From Streptomyces sp. NBC_01750 (lineage in GTDB: Bacteria > Actinomycetota > Actinomycetes > Streptomycetales > Streptomycetaceae): 64,000 nucleotides of DNA. Each line of letters opens with the position of its first letter. Position 1 is the first letter of the stretch. The notes below the pieces were generated by a model, which did not search any database, had not been told where the DNA came from, and worked only from the letters and a program-made list of their open reading frames with translations. The translations under genes were made by a program, and so were the position numbers. The stretch spans positions 7,938,001-8,002,000 of the forward strand of contig NZ_CP109137.1 in NCBI RefSeq assembly GCF_035918095.1, given 5' to 3'. Positions 18,485-27,924 of the stretch are shown piece by piece.

Positions 18485-18966
18485 CGACCACGGTGCTGCC
18501 GGTGAAGGTGATCTTGGCGACGCCCGGGTGGCGCACCAGGTAGTCGCCGCCCGCGGGCAGGGCGTTGACGATGTTCAGCACACCGGCGGGCAGCCCTGCC
18601 CGCAGCGCGGCGTCGGCGAAGTAGCCCGCGCTCAGGGGCGTGTCCTCGGACGGCTTCATGATGACGGTGCAGCCGGCCAGCAGGGCCTGGGGAAGCTTGA
18701 ACGCGGCGAGCGCGAGCGGGGCGTTCCACGGGACGATGGCTGCTACGACGCCCACCGGCCGCTTCTCGATGCGGGCGCTGACACCGGACAGACCGGTGCG
18801 CAGTTCGGTCAGCTCCGTCGTGTCCGCCAGGGAAGCGTAGTAGCGCAGCAGGCCGGGCATCGTCAGGGCCCCGCCGCGGCTCTGCCCGACCGTCAGGCCG
18901 GTCTCGGCGACCAACACCTCGGTGACTGGATCGACGTCCTTCTCCAGTTCCTCGGCAGCGCGTACC
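18485..18966 (-). pseudogene. Aldehyde dehydrogenase internal fragment
   Basis: About 160 residues of a class I aldehyde dehydrogenase: DPVTEVLVAETGLTVGQSRG, the catalytic-asparagine motif PVGVVAAIVPWNAPLALAAF, KLPQALLAGCTVIMKPSEDT, and KITFTGSTVVG. The catalytic Cys domain is missing, and both ends are fused to unrelated sequence (a kinase on one side, a transposase on the other). Confidence 0.85.
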
Positions 18967-19258
18967 AGACGTCGACTGACGCTTCGGCGTCGATGGCGTC
19001 CTGGTCGAAGGACCAGGTCAGGGTCGGGGTGCCGTCCGGGCCGGTGCCGGTGGTCGCGTTCAGGTGGGCGCCGACGCGGCGGGCGCGGGTGATCACGGTG
19101 AGGCGGGCGTCGACCTTGGCCTGGTCGGGGTAGTGGTGGCTGCCCAGGCCGCGCTGGAGGCGTTCGAGGTCCTCGCGGGCCTTGGCCAGTTTCCGGTCCC
19201 GGGCGGCTTTCTGCCCGGCGGTGTTCGCGCTGGAGTGCACCAGGATCCGCCGCAGGGA
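18960..19258 (-). pseudogene. IS1634-type transposase fragment
   Basis: About 100 residues from the middle of an IS1634/IS4-superfamily transposase: KAARDRKLAKAREDLERLQR, HHYPDQAKVDARLTVITRAR and TLTWSFDQDAIDAEASVDVW. The fragment lacks both the first DDE motif and the C-terminus; it overlaps the aldehyde dehydrogenase junction near 18960-18966. Confidence 0.7.
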
Positions 19259-19261
19259 CGG

Positions 19262-19562
19262 TCGGCGACGGCACCTCGTTCCCGAGCGCCGCCCATCTCG
19301 CCTCCTACGCGGGCCTCGCACCGGCCACGAAGTCGTCCGGGACCTCGATCCAGGGCGAACACGCCCCCAGAAGCGGGAACCGGCAGCTGAAACGCGCGAT
19401 GTTCCTCTCCGCGTTCGCCGCCCTGCACGATCCCGCCTCCCGCAGCTACCCACACCCAAGCCCTCCTCCGCCTCGCACGCCACCGCATCAGCGTCCTGTT
19501 CGCAATGCTCCGCGACGGAACCTTCTACGAATCCCGCACCCACGAAACAGCCGCCGCATGAC
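19262..19562 (+). pseudogene. IS110-family transposase C-terminal fragment
   Basis: FPSAAHLASYAGLAPATKSS and GNRQLKRAMFLSAFAALHDP are the transposase_20 (IS110/IS1111) C-terminal domain, including the YAGLAP and GN-xx-L-KRA signature. After PASR the frame shifts and resumes as QALLRLARHRISVLFAMLRD and TFYESRTHETAAA to a TGA at 19562. Only the last 100 codons are present. Confidence 0.8.
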
Positions 19563-19880
19563 CAGCTCAGGCTTGACCAAAGACATAGAGGCACCCCCCA
19601 CCGAGCCCGCCCAGCAGCGATTTCTGATGCACAACCAACCCGGCCAGCGTGCACAGCGCGGCCCAGATCCCCCGGCGCCATTCACCCTCTCCATTCGCCG
19701 CATAAAGGTGGCCCACTTGGGTGGTGTCGGTGCCCTGCTGCTAATGCCGTGCGCGTGGCCGCAGGCGCACGAAGGTCACGCTCACTCATAGTGAACTGAT
19801 TGGTTCATCTGGCTAAGTGACCTCGGGCTTCCGCTCGACTGCGCAGCTCCCTGCAGGCGAGCAACGAACAGGAGAAAGGT
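19563..19880. other. Intergenic region
   Basis: No gene recognised. Contains the promoter of the following operon; a TTGGTTCATCTGGC stretch lies at about 19800. A CTGCAGGCGAGCAACGAACAGGAGAAAGG leader segment (in part) ends at the next start. Confidence 0.4.
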
Positions 19881-20393
19881 ATGAGTTTCACCGGCCGAGA
19901 ATGGTGGACGCTCGTCCACGGCATGCTGCTCGGCGCCGCGTTCCTGCTCTCCTTCTCCGGCGGGCTCGCCGAGCTCTACAGCCTCAAACCCGCGCTCATG
20001 ACGCGGGAGGGAGTGGTGGAGCGCATGCGGCGCGTCAGGATCGGCGTCACCGCGATGGCGGTGACGGCCTGGGCCACCGTGATCACCGGCACCTGGATCG
20101 TCTATCCCTGGTACCGCGAGAAGACCCCGACCAGCCCCCGGTCACAACTACTGGCCGACCCCGCCACCGCTGACTGGCACGAGTTCGGCATGGAGTGGAA
20201 AGAGCATATTGCCTGGATCAGCCCGATGCTGGCCACTGCCGTCGCGTTCATCGTCTGGTACTACGGCCCCGGCCTGATCCGGCACAACCGGGTCCGTTGG
20301 ACGACCATCGCCCTGTTCGTCCTCGCCTTCGCCATCGCCGCGGTGGCCGGGGCGTTCGGCGCCTTCATCACCAAGGTCGCACCGGTCCAATAA
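19881..20393 (+). CDS. Membrane protein of unknown function
   Basis: 170 aa with AGGAGAAAGG 8 bases before the ATG. Four hydrophobic helices: HGMLLGAAFLLSFSGGLAEL, IGVTAMAVTAWATVITGTWI, MLATAVAFIVWYYGPGLI and ALFVLAFAIAAVAGAFGAFI. It includes a conserved-looking HEFGMEWKEHIAW loop with two His that could bind heme or metal between membrane helices, like small cytochrome-type domains; this is inference. First of a three-gene plus-strand set ending with the Acg-type nitroreductase. Confidence 0.7.
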   Translation: MSFTGREWWTLVHGMLLGAAFLLSFSGGLAELYSLKPALMTREGVVERMRRVRIGVTAMAVTAWATVITGTWIVYPWYREKTPTSPRSQLLADPATADWHEFGMEWKEHIAWISPMLATAVAFIVWYYGPGLIRHNRVRWTTIALFVLAFAIAAVAGAFGAFITKVAPVQ

Positions 20394-20417
20394 CTCCTCC
20401 TATGGGAAGGCGCGGGA

Positions 20418-20792
20418 ATGGAAGGCGAGAGCGGGACAAGCCCCGGCAAGGGAACAGGGGAAGCGGACTCCCCTCTTTCCGGAAAACCGGAAGGCCCGAT
20501 CTCGGCTGCGATCATCGCCGCCGGCATCGGCGCCACCGCGCTAGGAGTGTTCACCACACTTGCCGAGGCCAGCACCTCCGTGGCGGACTCCCTGCAGTGG
20601 AGCGACTCGGTCGGGCCCCTGTCCGGCAAGACCAGCCTGGCCGTGTTGGTCTGGCTGCTGGCTTGGACAGTGCTTTACGTCGCTCTGCGCAGCAAACCGT
20701 TCGAGACCGTCCGTGCCCTGGTCATCGGCCTTGTGCTCATCGGGTTGGGGGTCCTTGGCACGTTCCCCACGTTCTTCCAGCTCTTCGGATGA
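20418..20792 (+). CDS. Small membrane protein of unknown function
   Basis: 124 aa, 24 bp after the previous gene. A polar N-terminus (about 25 residues) is followed by three hydrophobic segments: ISAAIIAAGIGATALGVFTT, TSLAVLVWLLAWTVLYVALR and ALVIGLVLIGLGVLGTFPTF. No known domain. The tight spacing with the upstream membrane protein suggests a common complex. Confidence 0.65.
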   Translation: MEGESGTSPGKGTGEADSPLSGKPEGPISAAIIAAGIGATALGVFTTLAEASTSVADSLQWSDSVGPLSGKTSLAVLVWLLAWTVLYVALRSKPFETVRALVIGLVLIGLGVLGTFPTFFQLFG

Positions 20793-20909
20793 GCGGTCCT
20801 GCCCCTCTTCCTCGCCTGCGTGCGGGCCCGGACCGTCGTGGAATAGTGGAAGAGACGGAAATCGACTCGCCGTGAACGGCTGGTCGGCTCCCGAAGGGAG
20901 GCAGGCCCG

Positions 20910-21899
20910 GTGTCAGTACATGCACTCGACACGAAGACCGTGACGGCTCTGGTCAAAGACGCCACAGCCGCCCCTTCCATGCACAATGCGCAGCCGTGGA
21001 AGTTCCGCTTCTTCCACGCCAGCAACACCTTCCATGTGTGCTCGGACCTGGAGCGCGCCATGCCGCGCGCTGACCCCACCACACGCGCCCTTCACCTGGG
21101 CTGCGCCGCGGCCATGCTCAATCTGCGCGTCGCCGCCGCTCACGCGGGCTGGGAGCCGGCCACCGAACTCCTGCCCGACCCCGCCGACCCGCAACTCCTC
21201 GCAACTATACGGCTGACCAGTCCAGCGACTGACGAGAACGACCTCGCCCCTCTGTACCCGGCGATCCGCCGGCGCCACACCAGTCGCCACCCCTTCGCGG
21301 ATGAGGAGATACCCCAGCCCATCAAGGATGCCCTGAGCGCCGCCGCCCTCCTGGAGGGGGCACAGCTGACCTTCCCCAACGCGTGGTATGCACAGTCATT
21401 GCTGGACCTGGTCCACGACGCGGAGGGGCGCGACGCCATGGACCCCGCCGCTTCCGAAGAGCTGAGGCGCTGGACCCGAGTCGGCGCCGGTGTCGCAGAC
21501 GCGGCGAGTGATGGGATCCCGGAGTACGCCTTCGGGCCACGCAAGCGCGACGGCAAGGCGCCAGTGCGTGACTTCGCCGGCAGGCGCACCGTGCCCGGTC
21601 GCGATGCCGCCGTGTTCGAGAACGCTCCACAGCTCGCCCTGCTGGGCACCGTCGATGACCGGCCGAGGGACTGGCTGCTGGCAGGCCAGGCAATGGAGCG
21701 CGTCCTGCTCCAGGCCACCCTCGATGGGCTGTCCGCCTCGCTCACCTCCAACGCCCTCGAATGGCCGGAACTTCGCTGGGCCGTGCGGGACCCGCAGTCG
21801 GCGATGGGCTTCGTACAGATGGTGCTCCGGCTCGGATACGGCCCCTCCGGCTCCGAGACACCGCGCCGCCCCGTGTACGAGGTACTCGACATCGAGTGA
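20910..21899 (+). CDS. Acg family FMN-binding nitroreductase-like protein
   Basis: 329 aa; GTG start 7 bases after GAAGGGAGG. The N-terminus ALVKDATAAPSMHNAQPWKF is the classic Acg/nitroreductase opening, then RRRHTSRHPFADEEIP and the C-terminal GQAMERVLLQATLDGLSASL and LRLGYGPSGSETPRR. Acg proteins are tandem nitroreductase domains that sequester FMN and are hypoxia/DosR-controlled in mycobacteria. Here it sits downstream of two membrane proteins and in the same module as a DosS-type kinase remnant, consistent with a low-oxygen or redox-stress regulon. Confidence 0.85.
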   Translation: MSVHALDTKTVTALVKDATAAPSMHNAQPWKFRFFHASNTFHVCSDLERAMPRADPTTRALHLGCAAAMLNLRVAAAHAGWEPATELLPDPADPQLLATIRLTSPATDENDLAPLYPAIRRRHTSRHPFADEEIPQPIKDALSAAALLEGAQLTFPNAWYAQSLLDLVHDAEGRDAMDPAASEELRRWTRVGAGVADAASDGIPEYAFGPRKRDGKAPVRDFAGRRTVPGRDAAVFENAPQLALLGTVDDRPRDWLLAGQAMERVLLQATLDGLSASLTSNALEWPELRWAVRDPQSAMGFVQMVLRLGYGPSGSETPRRPVYEVLDIE

Positions 21900-21934
21900 G
21901 CCGGATGCATTTGAGAGGCATCGCGCCAGAGGCG

Positions 21935-22540
21935 TGACTTGTGGCAGGAGCCGTTGTCGGTCAGGACGCGCTGGACGGTGACTCCGGCCGCGGTGAAGTA
22001 GGCGTGAGCCCGCTGCCAGAACGCGGTGGCGGTCTCCTTCTTCTCATCGGCCAGGATCTCGCTGTAGGCGAGGCGGGAGTGGTCGTCGACGGCGTTGTGC
22101 AGGTAGCTGTAGCCGACGCCGGAGCGGTTCTTGCGGCCCGCTTGCCGGCCGATCTTCTGGTGCCCGCCGCCGACGGGGATATTGCCGAGTTTCTTGATGT
22201 CGACGTGCACCAGCTCGCCGGGCCGGTCGCGTTCCGTCGCCGGGTTCAGCCCCAGCAGGTAGGCGATGCGGGCAGGCCCCCAGCGGCGCATCACGCGAAC
22301 CTTGATTATCCTGCGTTCGGTGCGGGTTGGGGTCCGGCGCGGGCTGTGGTGCGGCCGCGAGGACCGGTCGCTCATGCCGTCCTTGCCTGCCTGGCGATAG
22401 CGAGCGGCCCACCGCTGGGCCGTGGTCGGCGCGACCTGGAAGCGTTCGGCGGCCCGGCGCAGGGTCCATCCGTCATCAACCACGCAGCGGGCAAGGCGCA
22501 GTCGGCCGGTCTCGGTCAGGGGTGCATTACGGTGGGGCAT
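21935..22540 (-). pseudogene. IS481-family transposase, deleted
   Basis: It starts MPHRNAPLTETGRLRLARCV and has the N-terminal HTH (WTLRRAAERFQVAPTTAQRW), then jumps from YLLGLNPATE directly to RDRPGELVHVDIKKLGNIPV, missing some 25 residues before the first catalytic Asp. The rve core continues with YLHNAVDDHSRLAYSE to RVLTDNGSCHKSRLW, then is cut off without the final Glu. An IS481-type end (CCAACCTCCCTGGACAGAAC) lies at 22633-22652. Confidence 0.8.
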
Positions 22541-22830
22541 GAGGGCCTTCTGCTGGTCGGTGGAGATGTCGCAATCCACACCGAACCCGGAAGGCCCTCA
22601 CTCGTTCAAGATCACCCGACCGTGATCGCTGTCACCAACCTCCCTGGACAGAACACCTAGCTCCGCCGAAAACCATCCCGTCTGAACTGCGGCTCTGAGC
22701 AGACGTCTCGGCCAGCGACCAGGGTCACTGAGGGGAAATCCGCTGTGCGTAGGTTCGAGGCCCATTTCCGACCTGGCGTGATCGCTCTGGTGTCCGTCGA
22801 GCCCGTCCAACCGGGACGCATTCGGGACGC

Positions 22831-22952
22831 GGTCAGGACACAAGGACAGGAACAGACTGACAAAGGCGAAGTAACACCGACACAGCTCGCCCGCTCTGAC
22901 CAGCAAAAACGTCGTGGATCGACGTAGATCGACAAGGGCCGCCAAGATCCCC
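22831..22952 (+). repeat. att-associated direct repeat, copy 1
   Basis: 122 bp immediately upstream of att copy 2, matching 53868-53989 without gaps and with a dozen mismatches by eye. Shared parts include GGTCAGGACACAAGGACAGG and GATCGACAAGGGCCGCCAAG. Together with the tRNA half it makes a 170-bp repeat. It is probably the conserved integrase-side flank of two related integrated elements. Confidence 0.75.
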
Positions 22953-23000
22953 AAAGGACTCATAATCCGTCGGCCGTGGGTTCGAGTCCCACCCGCCCCA
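22953..23000 (+). repeat. tRNA 3'-half, att scar copy 2
   Basis: Identical in all 48 bp to 7034-7081. Here the acceptor end is followed by an encoded CCA (23001-23003). Bounds the module on its right at 22952 and starts the next one. Confidence 0.8.
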
Positions 23001-23269
23001 CCATGAACGGCTCTGACCTGCGGAAACGATTCCTCGCTGGTCAGGGTCGAGAACTTTGCCTCAACGGAGAAAATCCGCTGCTCGGGTGTTGGCGCCAGAG
23101 GGGCTGTAGTGACTCGTGAGGCCTGTGACCTGCGGCAAAGGCGCGGGCCCCGCTGATTCGGAGGCCCCTCGGCTTCCAGCTGCCTTGATGTGTGGACGCT
23201 GTGTGGACGCGAGGAATCGCTGGCCGTCCAAGATCGCCGTGAGCGGGAGCGAGCTCCGTTGCCTGGGAT

Positions 23270-24113
23270 GGAGCCGGTCCCAGGAGCGGGTGGTCGCGGT
23301 CCTATAGAGGCGCGTGTCTGTGACGGTCTCGGTGTCCGGGGTGCCCCAGGTGTCGGGCTGGCCGAGGACGAACTCGCCTCCGTGCCGGGGCGGGCGGCCC
23401 ATGGTGTGCGGCTGCCGGGGCGGGACAGATCGACGTAGGACGCGGTCCGAGCGGATCCGGGCCAGTACCTGGACCGGCAAGTCCCTGAGCAGGAACGCGA
23501 GGCGGGGTGCGTCGTATCCGGTGTCCGCGATGATGAGGATGTCCGGGTCACCCGTCTGCCACTGTCCCGCTGTGATCAGTCGCTCAAGCAGATCGCGCAG
23601 TTGCCGGGCGGTGACGGTGGCGGTGTCTTCCCCGGGCGTCAGACGGAGCGCGTCCAGGGGTGCGGTCCACGAGCTGCGTTCAGGCTCGAGCGCGCAGAGG
23701 ATCGAGTACGGCCAGCCGGGGACAGGGATATGCTGGTCCTTGCCCCGGCCGTAGGTATGACACAAGATCCGCTGCGGTGGGCGTCGGGCCGTAAGCCAGC
23801 AGGTGACGTCGACGGCCAGGACCAGCCGGCCGTCGGCAGCCCGCGGCAGTGGCACCGCGGCCAGTGCCAGCCGCAGCCGGCCGGTATCGACCCGTCCATG
23901 AGCCACAGCCGCGTAGAGCCCTCCATGGCCACGACGGTGTTCGCCCACCAGCGACAGCTCGGCCAGCGACCTCACCGGCCCGTCGCCGCACAGAACAGCA
24001 TCAGCCAGCTCGAACAACGCGTCCGAACGAGCGGTGAGACAGCAGTAGAACTCGCCCCGGAAGCATGACAGTTCCGCCAACGGCTCTCGCCGGGCATCGC
24101 GATGCAGCAGACT
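23270..24113 (-). pseudogene. DDE transposase, C-terminally truncated
   Basis: Starts MSLLHRDARREPLAELSCFR. Recognisable parts include LAELSLVGEHRRGHGGLYAA, the first DDE motif GRLVLAVDVTCW, CHTYGRGKDQHIPVPGWPYS and IIADTGYDAPRLAFLLRDLP (second Asp). After TRSWDRLHP the sequence is unrelated, so the final catalytic part is missing. A small deletion at TARRPPQRI also occurs. Streptomyces genomes carry many copies of this IS701-like transposase. Confidence 0.75.
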
Positions 24114-24838
24114 CATCTTCACGGCCTTCGCGCTGGACGTGTGTGTTCCTTGGTCGGAGCACATGTTCAGACGAAGGCCGCTTCCGCGTACGCCGGTTAC
24201 CGAACCGAGTGATCAAGTTCGACGCACCATTCGACGTCGGACGTTAAAGATCAAGCGTACGTCCAGCAGTCCGGGCGTCATCACAGTTCAGAAGGGGTGT
24301 GGGTGATGTATCCGGACGTCAAGCTCAGGATAGCCAGCCGGTGTAAGTCCGGTTCGGGGAGACGCCAGGGTCCCCGGTAGCTGACTCCCGGCGTCACTCG
24401 AAATGGTGGCGTCGAAGTGGAGTGACAAGCGCCCTTCGGGGGCGTGCAACCGACCAGTCCGCAACATGAAGTGAAGCCTGCAGCGTCGTCATTTAACCCC
24501 CGCCCCCGGGCGGGCCAAGGAGGAGCCGAGCCTGTGCTTGTTTGGCGAAGGCCATGGAAGGCGATCTCGGGCCTGGAGCGGTCGCCGAAGAACCTCCCGG
24601 CGTAAGGGGCGTGGAATGGTCGGAAGGTCGTCCTGGGAACTGGAGAGGGCCTCCTCGGCCCCGGGTTTGCGGCCCGGGAAGCGTGGCCTGCCTATAACCG
24701 GCAGAACCGGGAAATGGCGGGTTGTCGAGAGGCAGTCGGAGGGGGTCGTAGTAGTGGTGATCGGCGGGACAACACAACCCGTCGGGAGCGAAGGACTCCT
24801 GCTTCATCGATGCGATTCGCGAACAGGGAGGGACCCGG

Positions 24839-26203
24839 ATGAGTGCCGTTTCGGCTAGTTCCATCCGCCGGGAGGAAGGCGCCGCAGGACCGGGTGGCCG
24901 TCCTTTGGACAAGGTCCGAGCCTTGCAACGGACGCTTTACCGCTGTGCCAAGCAAGAACCCGAACGCCGGTTTCACGCCCTGTATAGCCATGTCCACCGC
25001 ATGGACGTTCTTCGGCGGGCGTGGGTCGGTGTGTGTGCGAACCGAGGAGCCCCGGGCGTTGATGGCGTGACCGTCGACGCAGTGGCGGTCTCGGGGGTGG
25101 ATGCGTTCCTCCAGGACCTGGCCGAGCGCCTGCGGACGTATACGTATCGTCCGTCGGTGCTGCGGCGGGTCCGGATTCCCAAGCCGGGGCGGCCGGGGGA
25201 GTTTCGGCCCCTGTCGATTCCCACCGTGGCGGACCGGGTGGTGATGACGGCCGCGAAACTGGTTCTGGAACCGGTCTTCGAGGCCCAGTTCACCGAGGCG
25301 AGCTACGGATTCCGGCCCAAGCGGTCCGCGATCGGCGCGTGCGAAACAGTGCGCGTCGCGGCGAACCAACGGCGGGAGTGGGTTTTCGAGGCCGATATCC
25401 GGGACTGCTTCGGGACGATCGACCACGACGCGTTGATGGCCCAGGTGGCCCGACATGTGGTGGACCGGCCGTTCCTGAAGGTGATCCGGGCCTGGCTGAG
25501 GATGGGAGTTCTGGAGGGCGGGGTGACCTCCCCGACCGGGGCGGGAACTCCGCAGGGCTCACCGATTTCCCCACTGCTGGCAAATATCGCCCTGCATGTC
25601 CTCGATGAGGCGTGGCAGGTCGAGGGCCGTCGGCTGGGAGTGCTGGTGAGGTACTGCGACGACTTCGTGGTTCTGTCGCCGACCGAGCATCGGGCCCAGC
25701 AGGCCCGGGAATTGGCGGCGAGAGTGCTCGGACGGCTCGGGATGCGCCTGCATCCGGAGAAGACCGGCATTGTCTGTCTCACGCGGGGCGGACAGGGCTT
25801 CGATTTCCTCGGATTCCACCACCGGAAAGCGGAATCGTGGAAGTGGCGGGGCAGGTTCTACCTGCGTCGCTGGCCCTCGGTCAGAGCGATGCGAGTGCTG
25901 CGGGAGAAAGTCCGCACGGCTACCGCGATCTCGAAGACCGAGCGGCCGGTGTCCGCCGTGGTCGCCGATCTGAACCCGGTCCTGCGGGGCTGGGCGGCGT
26001 ACTTCCGTAACGGGAACTCCGGACGGAAGTTCAACGTGATCGACGGCTACATCCACGAACGGCTGGCGATCTTCACCAGCCGGAAACACGGCCGAGCGGG
26101 TCGGAACTGGGCCACCCGTTACACCTACGGATGGATCACCCGGCTCGGGGTCTACCGCCTCACCGGAAACGTACGCTGGGCGACGGCGCATGCCAGTCGG
26201 TGA
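24839..26203 (+). CDS. ltrA: Group II intron reverse transcriptase/maturase
   Basis: 454 aa; RT motifs in order: RGAPGVDGVTVDAV, PKPGRPGEFRPLSIPTVADR, SYGFRPKRSA, FEADIRDCFGTIDH, GTPQGSPISPLLANIALHVL, the catalytic YCDDFVV (Asp274-Asp275) and KTGIVCLTRGGQGFDFLGFH. The maturase X region follows (LNPVLRGWAAYFRNGNSGRK). There is no HNH endonuclease domain, so mobility would use lagging-strand or transcription-linked priming. No damage is visible; it may be active. Confidence 0.9.
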   Translation: MSAVSASSIRREEGAAGPGGRPLDKVRALQRTLYRCAKQEPERRFHALYSHVHRMDVLRRAWVGVCANRGAPGVDGVTVDAVAVSGVDAFLQDLAERLRTYTYRPSVLRRVRIPKPGRPGEFRPLSIPTVADRVVMTAAKLVLEPVFEAQFTEASYGFRPKRSAIGACETVRVAANQRREWVFEADIRDCFGTIDHDALMAQVARHVVDRPFLKVIRAWLRMGVLEGGVTSPTGAGTPQGSPISPLLANIALHVLDEAWQVEGRRLGVLVRYCDDFVVLSPTEHRAQQARELAARVLGRLGMRLHPEKTGIVCLTRGGQGFDFLGFHHRKAESWKWRGRFYLRRWPSVRAMRVLREKVRTATAISKTERPVSAVVADLNPVLRGWAAYFRNGNSGRKFNVIDGYIHERLAIFTSRKHGRAGRNWATRYTYGWITRLGVYRLTGNVRWATAHASR

Positions 26204-26213
26204 ACGATGTCGG

Positions 26214-26247
26214 AAAGCCGTGTGCGGGAGAACCGCATGCACGGTTT
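26214..26247 (+). ncRNA. Group II intron domain V
   Basis: The 34-nt hairpin AAAGCCGTGTGCGGGAG... to GCATGCACGGTTT has the AGC catalytic triad near its base (AAGCCGUGUGCGG), a two-base bulge and a GAGA-type loop, the most conserved part of the ribozyme. It lies 10 bases after the RT stop codon. Confidence 0.8.
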
Positions 26248-26303
26248 GAAGCGGCGGGGACTGGAAACGGAGCATCAGCCACCGCGCCAGTCCCCGACCC
26301 TAC

Positions 26304-27193
26304 TAGAACGTCGAAGGCTGGCGGCTGTCGTGCTGTGGCGGTCCCCAGCTGCCGTCCGGCATGGCGTGTAGGTATTGGTGGGCCGCATTCAGACATGCGT
26401 CGACAGAGGCTGTCCCACAGCCGCAGCGTCTTGCACGCATCACGGAAACGATGACGGGACGAGGGTGGCCGAGGGCGAGAGCAATCCGGCGGCGAGCGCG
26501 GTGATGCCGGGCTGGTAGCCGAGGGTGGGGAAGTAGTCCACCCCGGTCAGGCACATGACCCGCCACCACGTGTGGCCCTTGTGCCCGGCTGTCGTGGGAT
26601 CCGCGGCCGTTCGTGCTCCGGCCCGACCCTGGATTCGTACCGCCGTCGCGGTCGCGTCCGGTGACGGTGGCGACGCCGACCTTGTGGGGCCGCCCTCGGC
26701 ACTGCGGGCCCGGCCTGGACGGCTGAGGCTTCCTCGTGTCCACAGGCTCAGTGGAGCCGCAAACGAAGCAGACGCGGTCGGTGGCGGCCGAGCGGGCTGA
26801 GCCCAAGTCAGAAAAGTGCCGTAGTCACCAAGATTGCCGGTGGCGGCTTCCAGGAGCGCCGGGCCCATCTGTGTTCTGTCCTTGCACGTGCTGCCTGAAG
26901 CTGCCGATCCGGAAACGGACCCTGGTGCCCGCGAGATAAAGGCGGCCCGGGTACAGGCACCAGCCGAGGCACTGCCCGTACCCGCCGGTGCCAGTGATCC
27001 ACATTTTGAATTGGCCGCTGCATTTTGCTGCGGGGAATGGCCCTGGGGGAGACCGTTCCGAGCCTCGTGGACGCGGTCTCCCGGCAGGCACACGGCAACT
27101 GACGTCGCCGGTCAGGAAACGCGGACTCCGCACGGACCGAGCTTCCGAGGGCGGTGGACGGTGGCGGAGGAGCTCGTAGCGCCGCCTCCCGGC
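26304..27193. other. Degenerate region after the intron
   Basis: Apart from the permease scrap at 26440-26580, no gene is supported. The region also carries the 3' flank of the TetR gene. Minus-strand reading next to the intron (CGTASVDACLNAAHQYLHAM) looks gene-like but has no start. Confidence 0.4.
26440..26580 (-). pseudogene. APC-family permease N-terminal scrap
   Basis: [20 protein letters not shown] followed by [20 protein letters not shown] matches the N-terminal region and first helix of the Streptomyces APC/amino-acid-type permeases ([20 protein letters not shown]). A frameshift stop follows, and the remaining 12 or so helices are absent. Confidence 0.6.
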
Positions 27194-27838
27194 CTACGGT
27201 TCGGCGGACCGCTCCCGTGTGGTCAGCGCGTTGAGCGTCATGGCCGTGAGCCGGGCTTCCAGCGCGGCTCGGTCGGGGATAACCGCGGCGCGGAAGGTGC
27301 GTGCGGACAGCATCGACATGAGCCACCAGGCGCCGGCTGCCGGGTCGAGGTCGGGGCGGATGTCGCCGTTGCGCTGTCCGCTGCGGAGCAGGTCCGCGAA
27401 AGCCTCCGCCAGCTGCTGGAGTGCGTGGTGGGCTGCGTCATCGACGCCGGGCTCGGCGGTGAGCGAGGAGGCGTCGGCGAAGAGGAAGCCAAGCGATCCT
27501 GGCGTGTGGAAGCGGTCCATGTGGTCCGGGGCCAGGAAGCCCGCCAGGAGTTCGGACACCGATGAGCCTTGGTCGAGGGCCGCGTTGAGGGCATCGCGGA
27601 CCCGGGCGACGGCCCGGTCCAGGACGGCGGCGAACAGTGCCGCCTTCGAGCCGAAGTTCTGAAAGACCACCGGTTCGCTCACCCCGAGCCGGGCGGCGAC
27701 CTCGGAGACCTTGCCGCGCCGATACCCGGATTCGGCGAACACCTCGGTGGCTGCGGTCAGGATCGACTCCCTGCGCTGTGCGGAGGGGAGTCGGACGCGC
27801 GGCGCACCTTTCCGGGTGGTGGATCGTGAGTCGGTCAC
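27194..27838 (-). CDS. TetR/AcrR family transcriptional repressor
   Basis: 214 aa from GTG 27838. The N-terminal HTH is RRESILTAATEVFAESGYRR then VSEVAARLGVSEPVVFQNFG; the C-terminal ligand domain is typical. I prefer GTG 27838 because the upstream ATG (27877) lies inside the operator. It is divergent from a methyltransferase, with two 16-bp palindromes between them, so it very likely represses that gene and itself. The ligand is unknown. Confidence 0.85.
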   Translation of the reverse strand: MTDSRSTTRKGAPRVRLPSAQRRESILTAATEVFAESGYRRGKVSEVAARLGVSEPVVFQNFGSKAALFAAVLDRAVARVRDALNAALDQGSSVSELLAGFLAPDHMDRFHTPGSLGFLFADASSLTAEPGVDDAAHHALQQLAEAFADLLRSGQRNGDIRPDLDPAAGAWWLMSMLSARTFRAAVIPDRAALEARLTAMTLNALTTRERSAEP

Positions 27839-27868
27839 GGGGGAATCGTAACGCCCTTGCGTCCTTAA

Positions 27869-27911
27869 CTTAGTCATGACTAAGCTGGCGGCGTTCTTAG
27901 TCCCGACTAAG
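27869..27911. promoter_or_regulatory. Twin operators of the TetR regulator
   Basis: CTTAGTCATGACTAAG (27869-27884, perfect palindrome) and CTTAGTCCCGACTAAG (27896-27911, same half-sites). Their centres are 27 bp apart, and CCTTAA and TTAAGG extend the outer arms. They lie between the divergent TetR and methyltransferase starts. Confidence 0.8.
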
Positions 27912-27924
27912 TTAAGGAGGGGTG

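Larger units (their letters stand above)
24297..26303 (+). mobile_element. Group II intron with reverse transcriptase
   Basis: The 5' end GTGTGGGTGATG fits the GUGYG rule; structured domain I sequence (GTAAGTCCGGTTCGGGG and GCGCCCTTCGGGGGCG) fills 24300-24480. The RT gene occupies domain IV. Domain V is at 26214-26247, domain VI follows, and the intron should end at ...CCCTAC (26303). The 5' exon is the truncated-transposase flank; the 3' exon shows no intact gene, so the intron seems to sit in degenerate DNA. Confidence 0.8.

Noticed and set aside
17099..18505. A 468-codon Gly-rich open frame on the plus strand
   Set aside because: It is antisense to the histidine kinase, with the third-codon bias of the opposite strand and no domain.
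22598..23551. Minus-strand frame containing TRTHGRRIMSPLGILAALVD
   Set aside because: This peptide is the known artefact of translating tRNA 3' ends and flanks backward; the same appears at 53767-54201.
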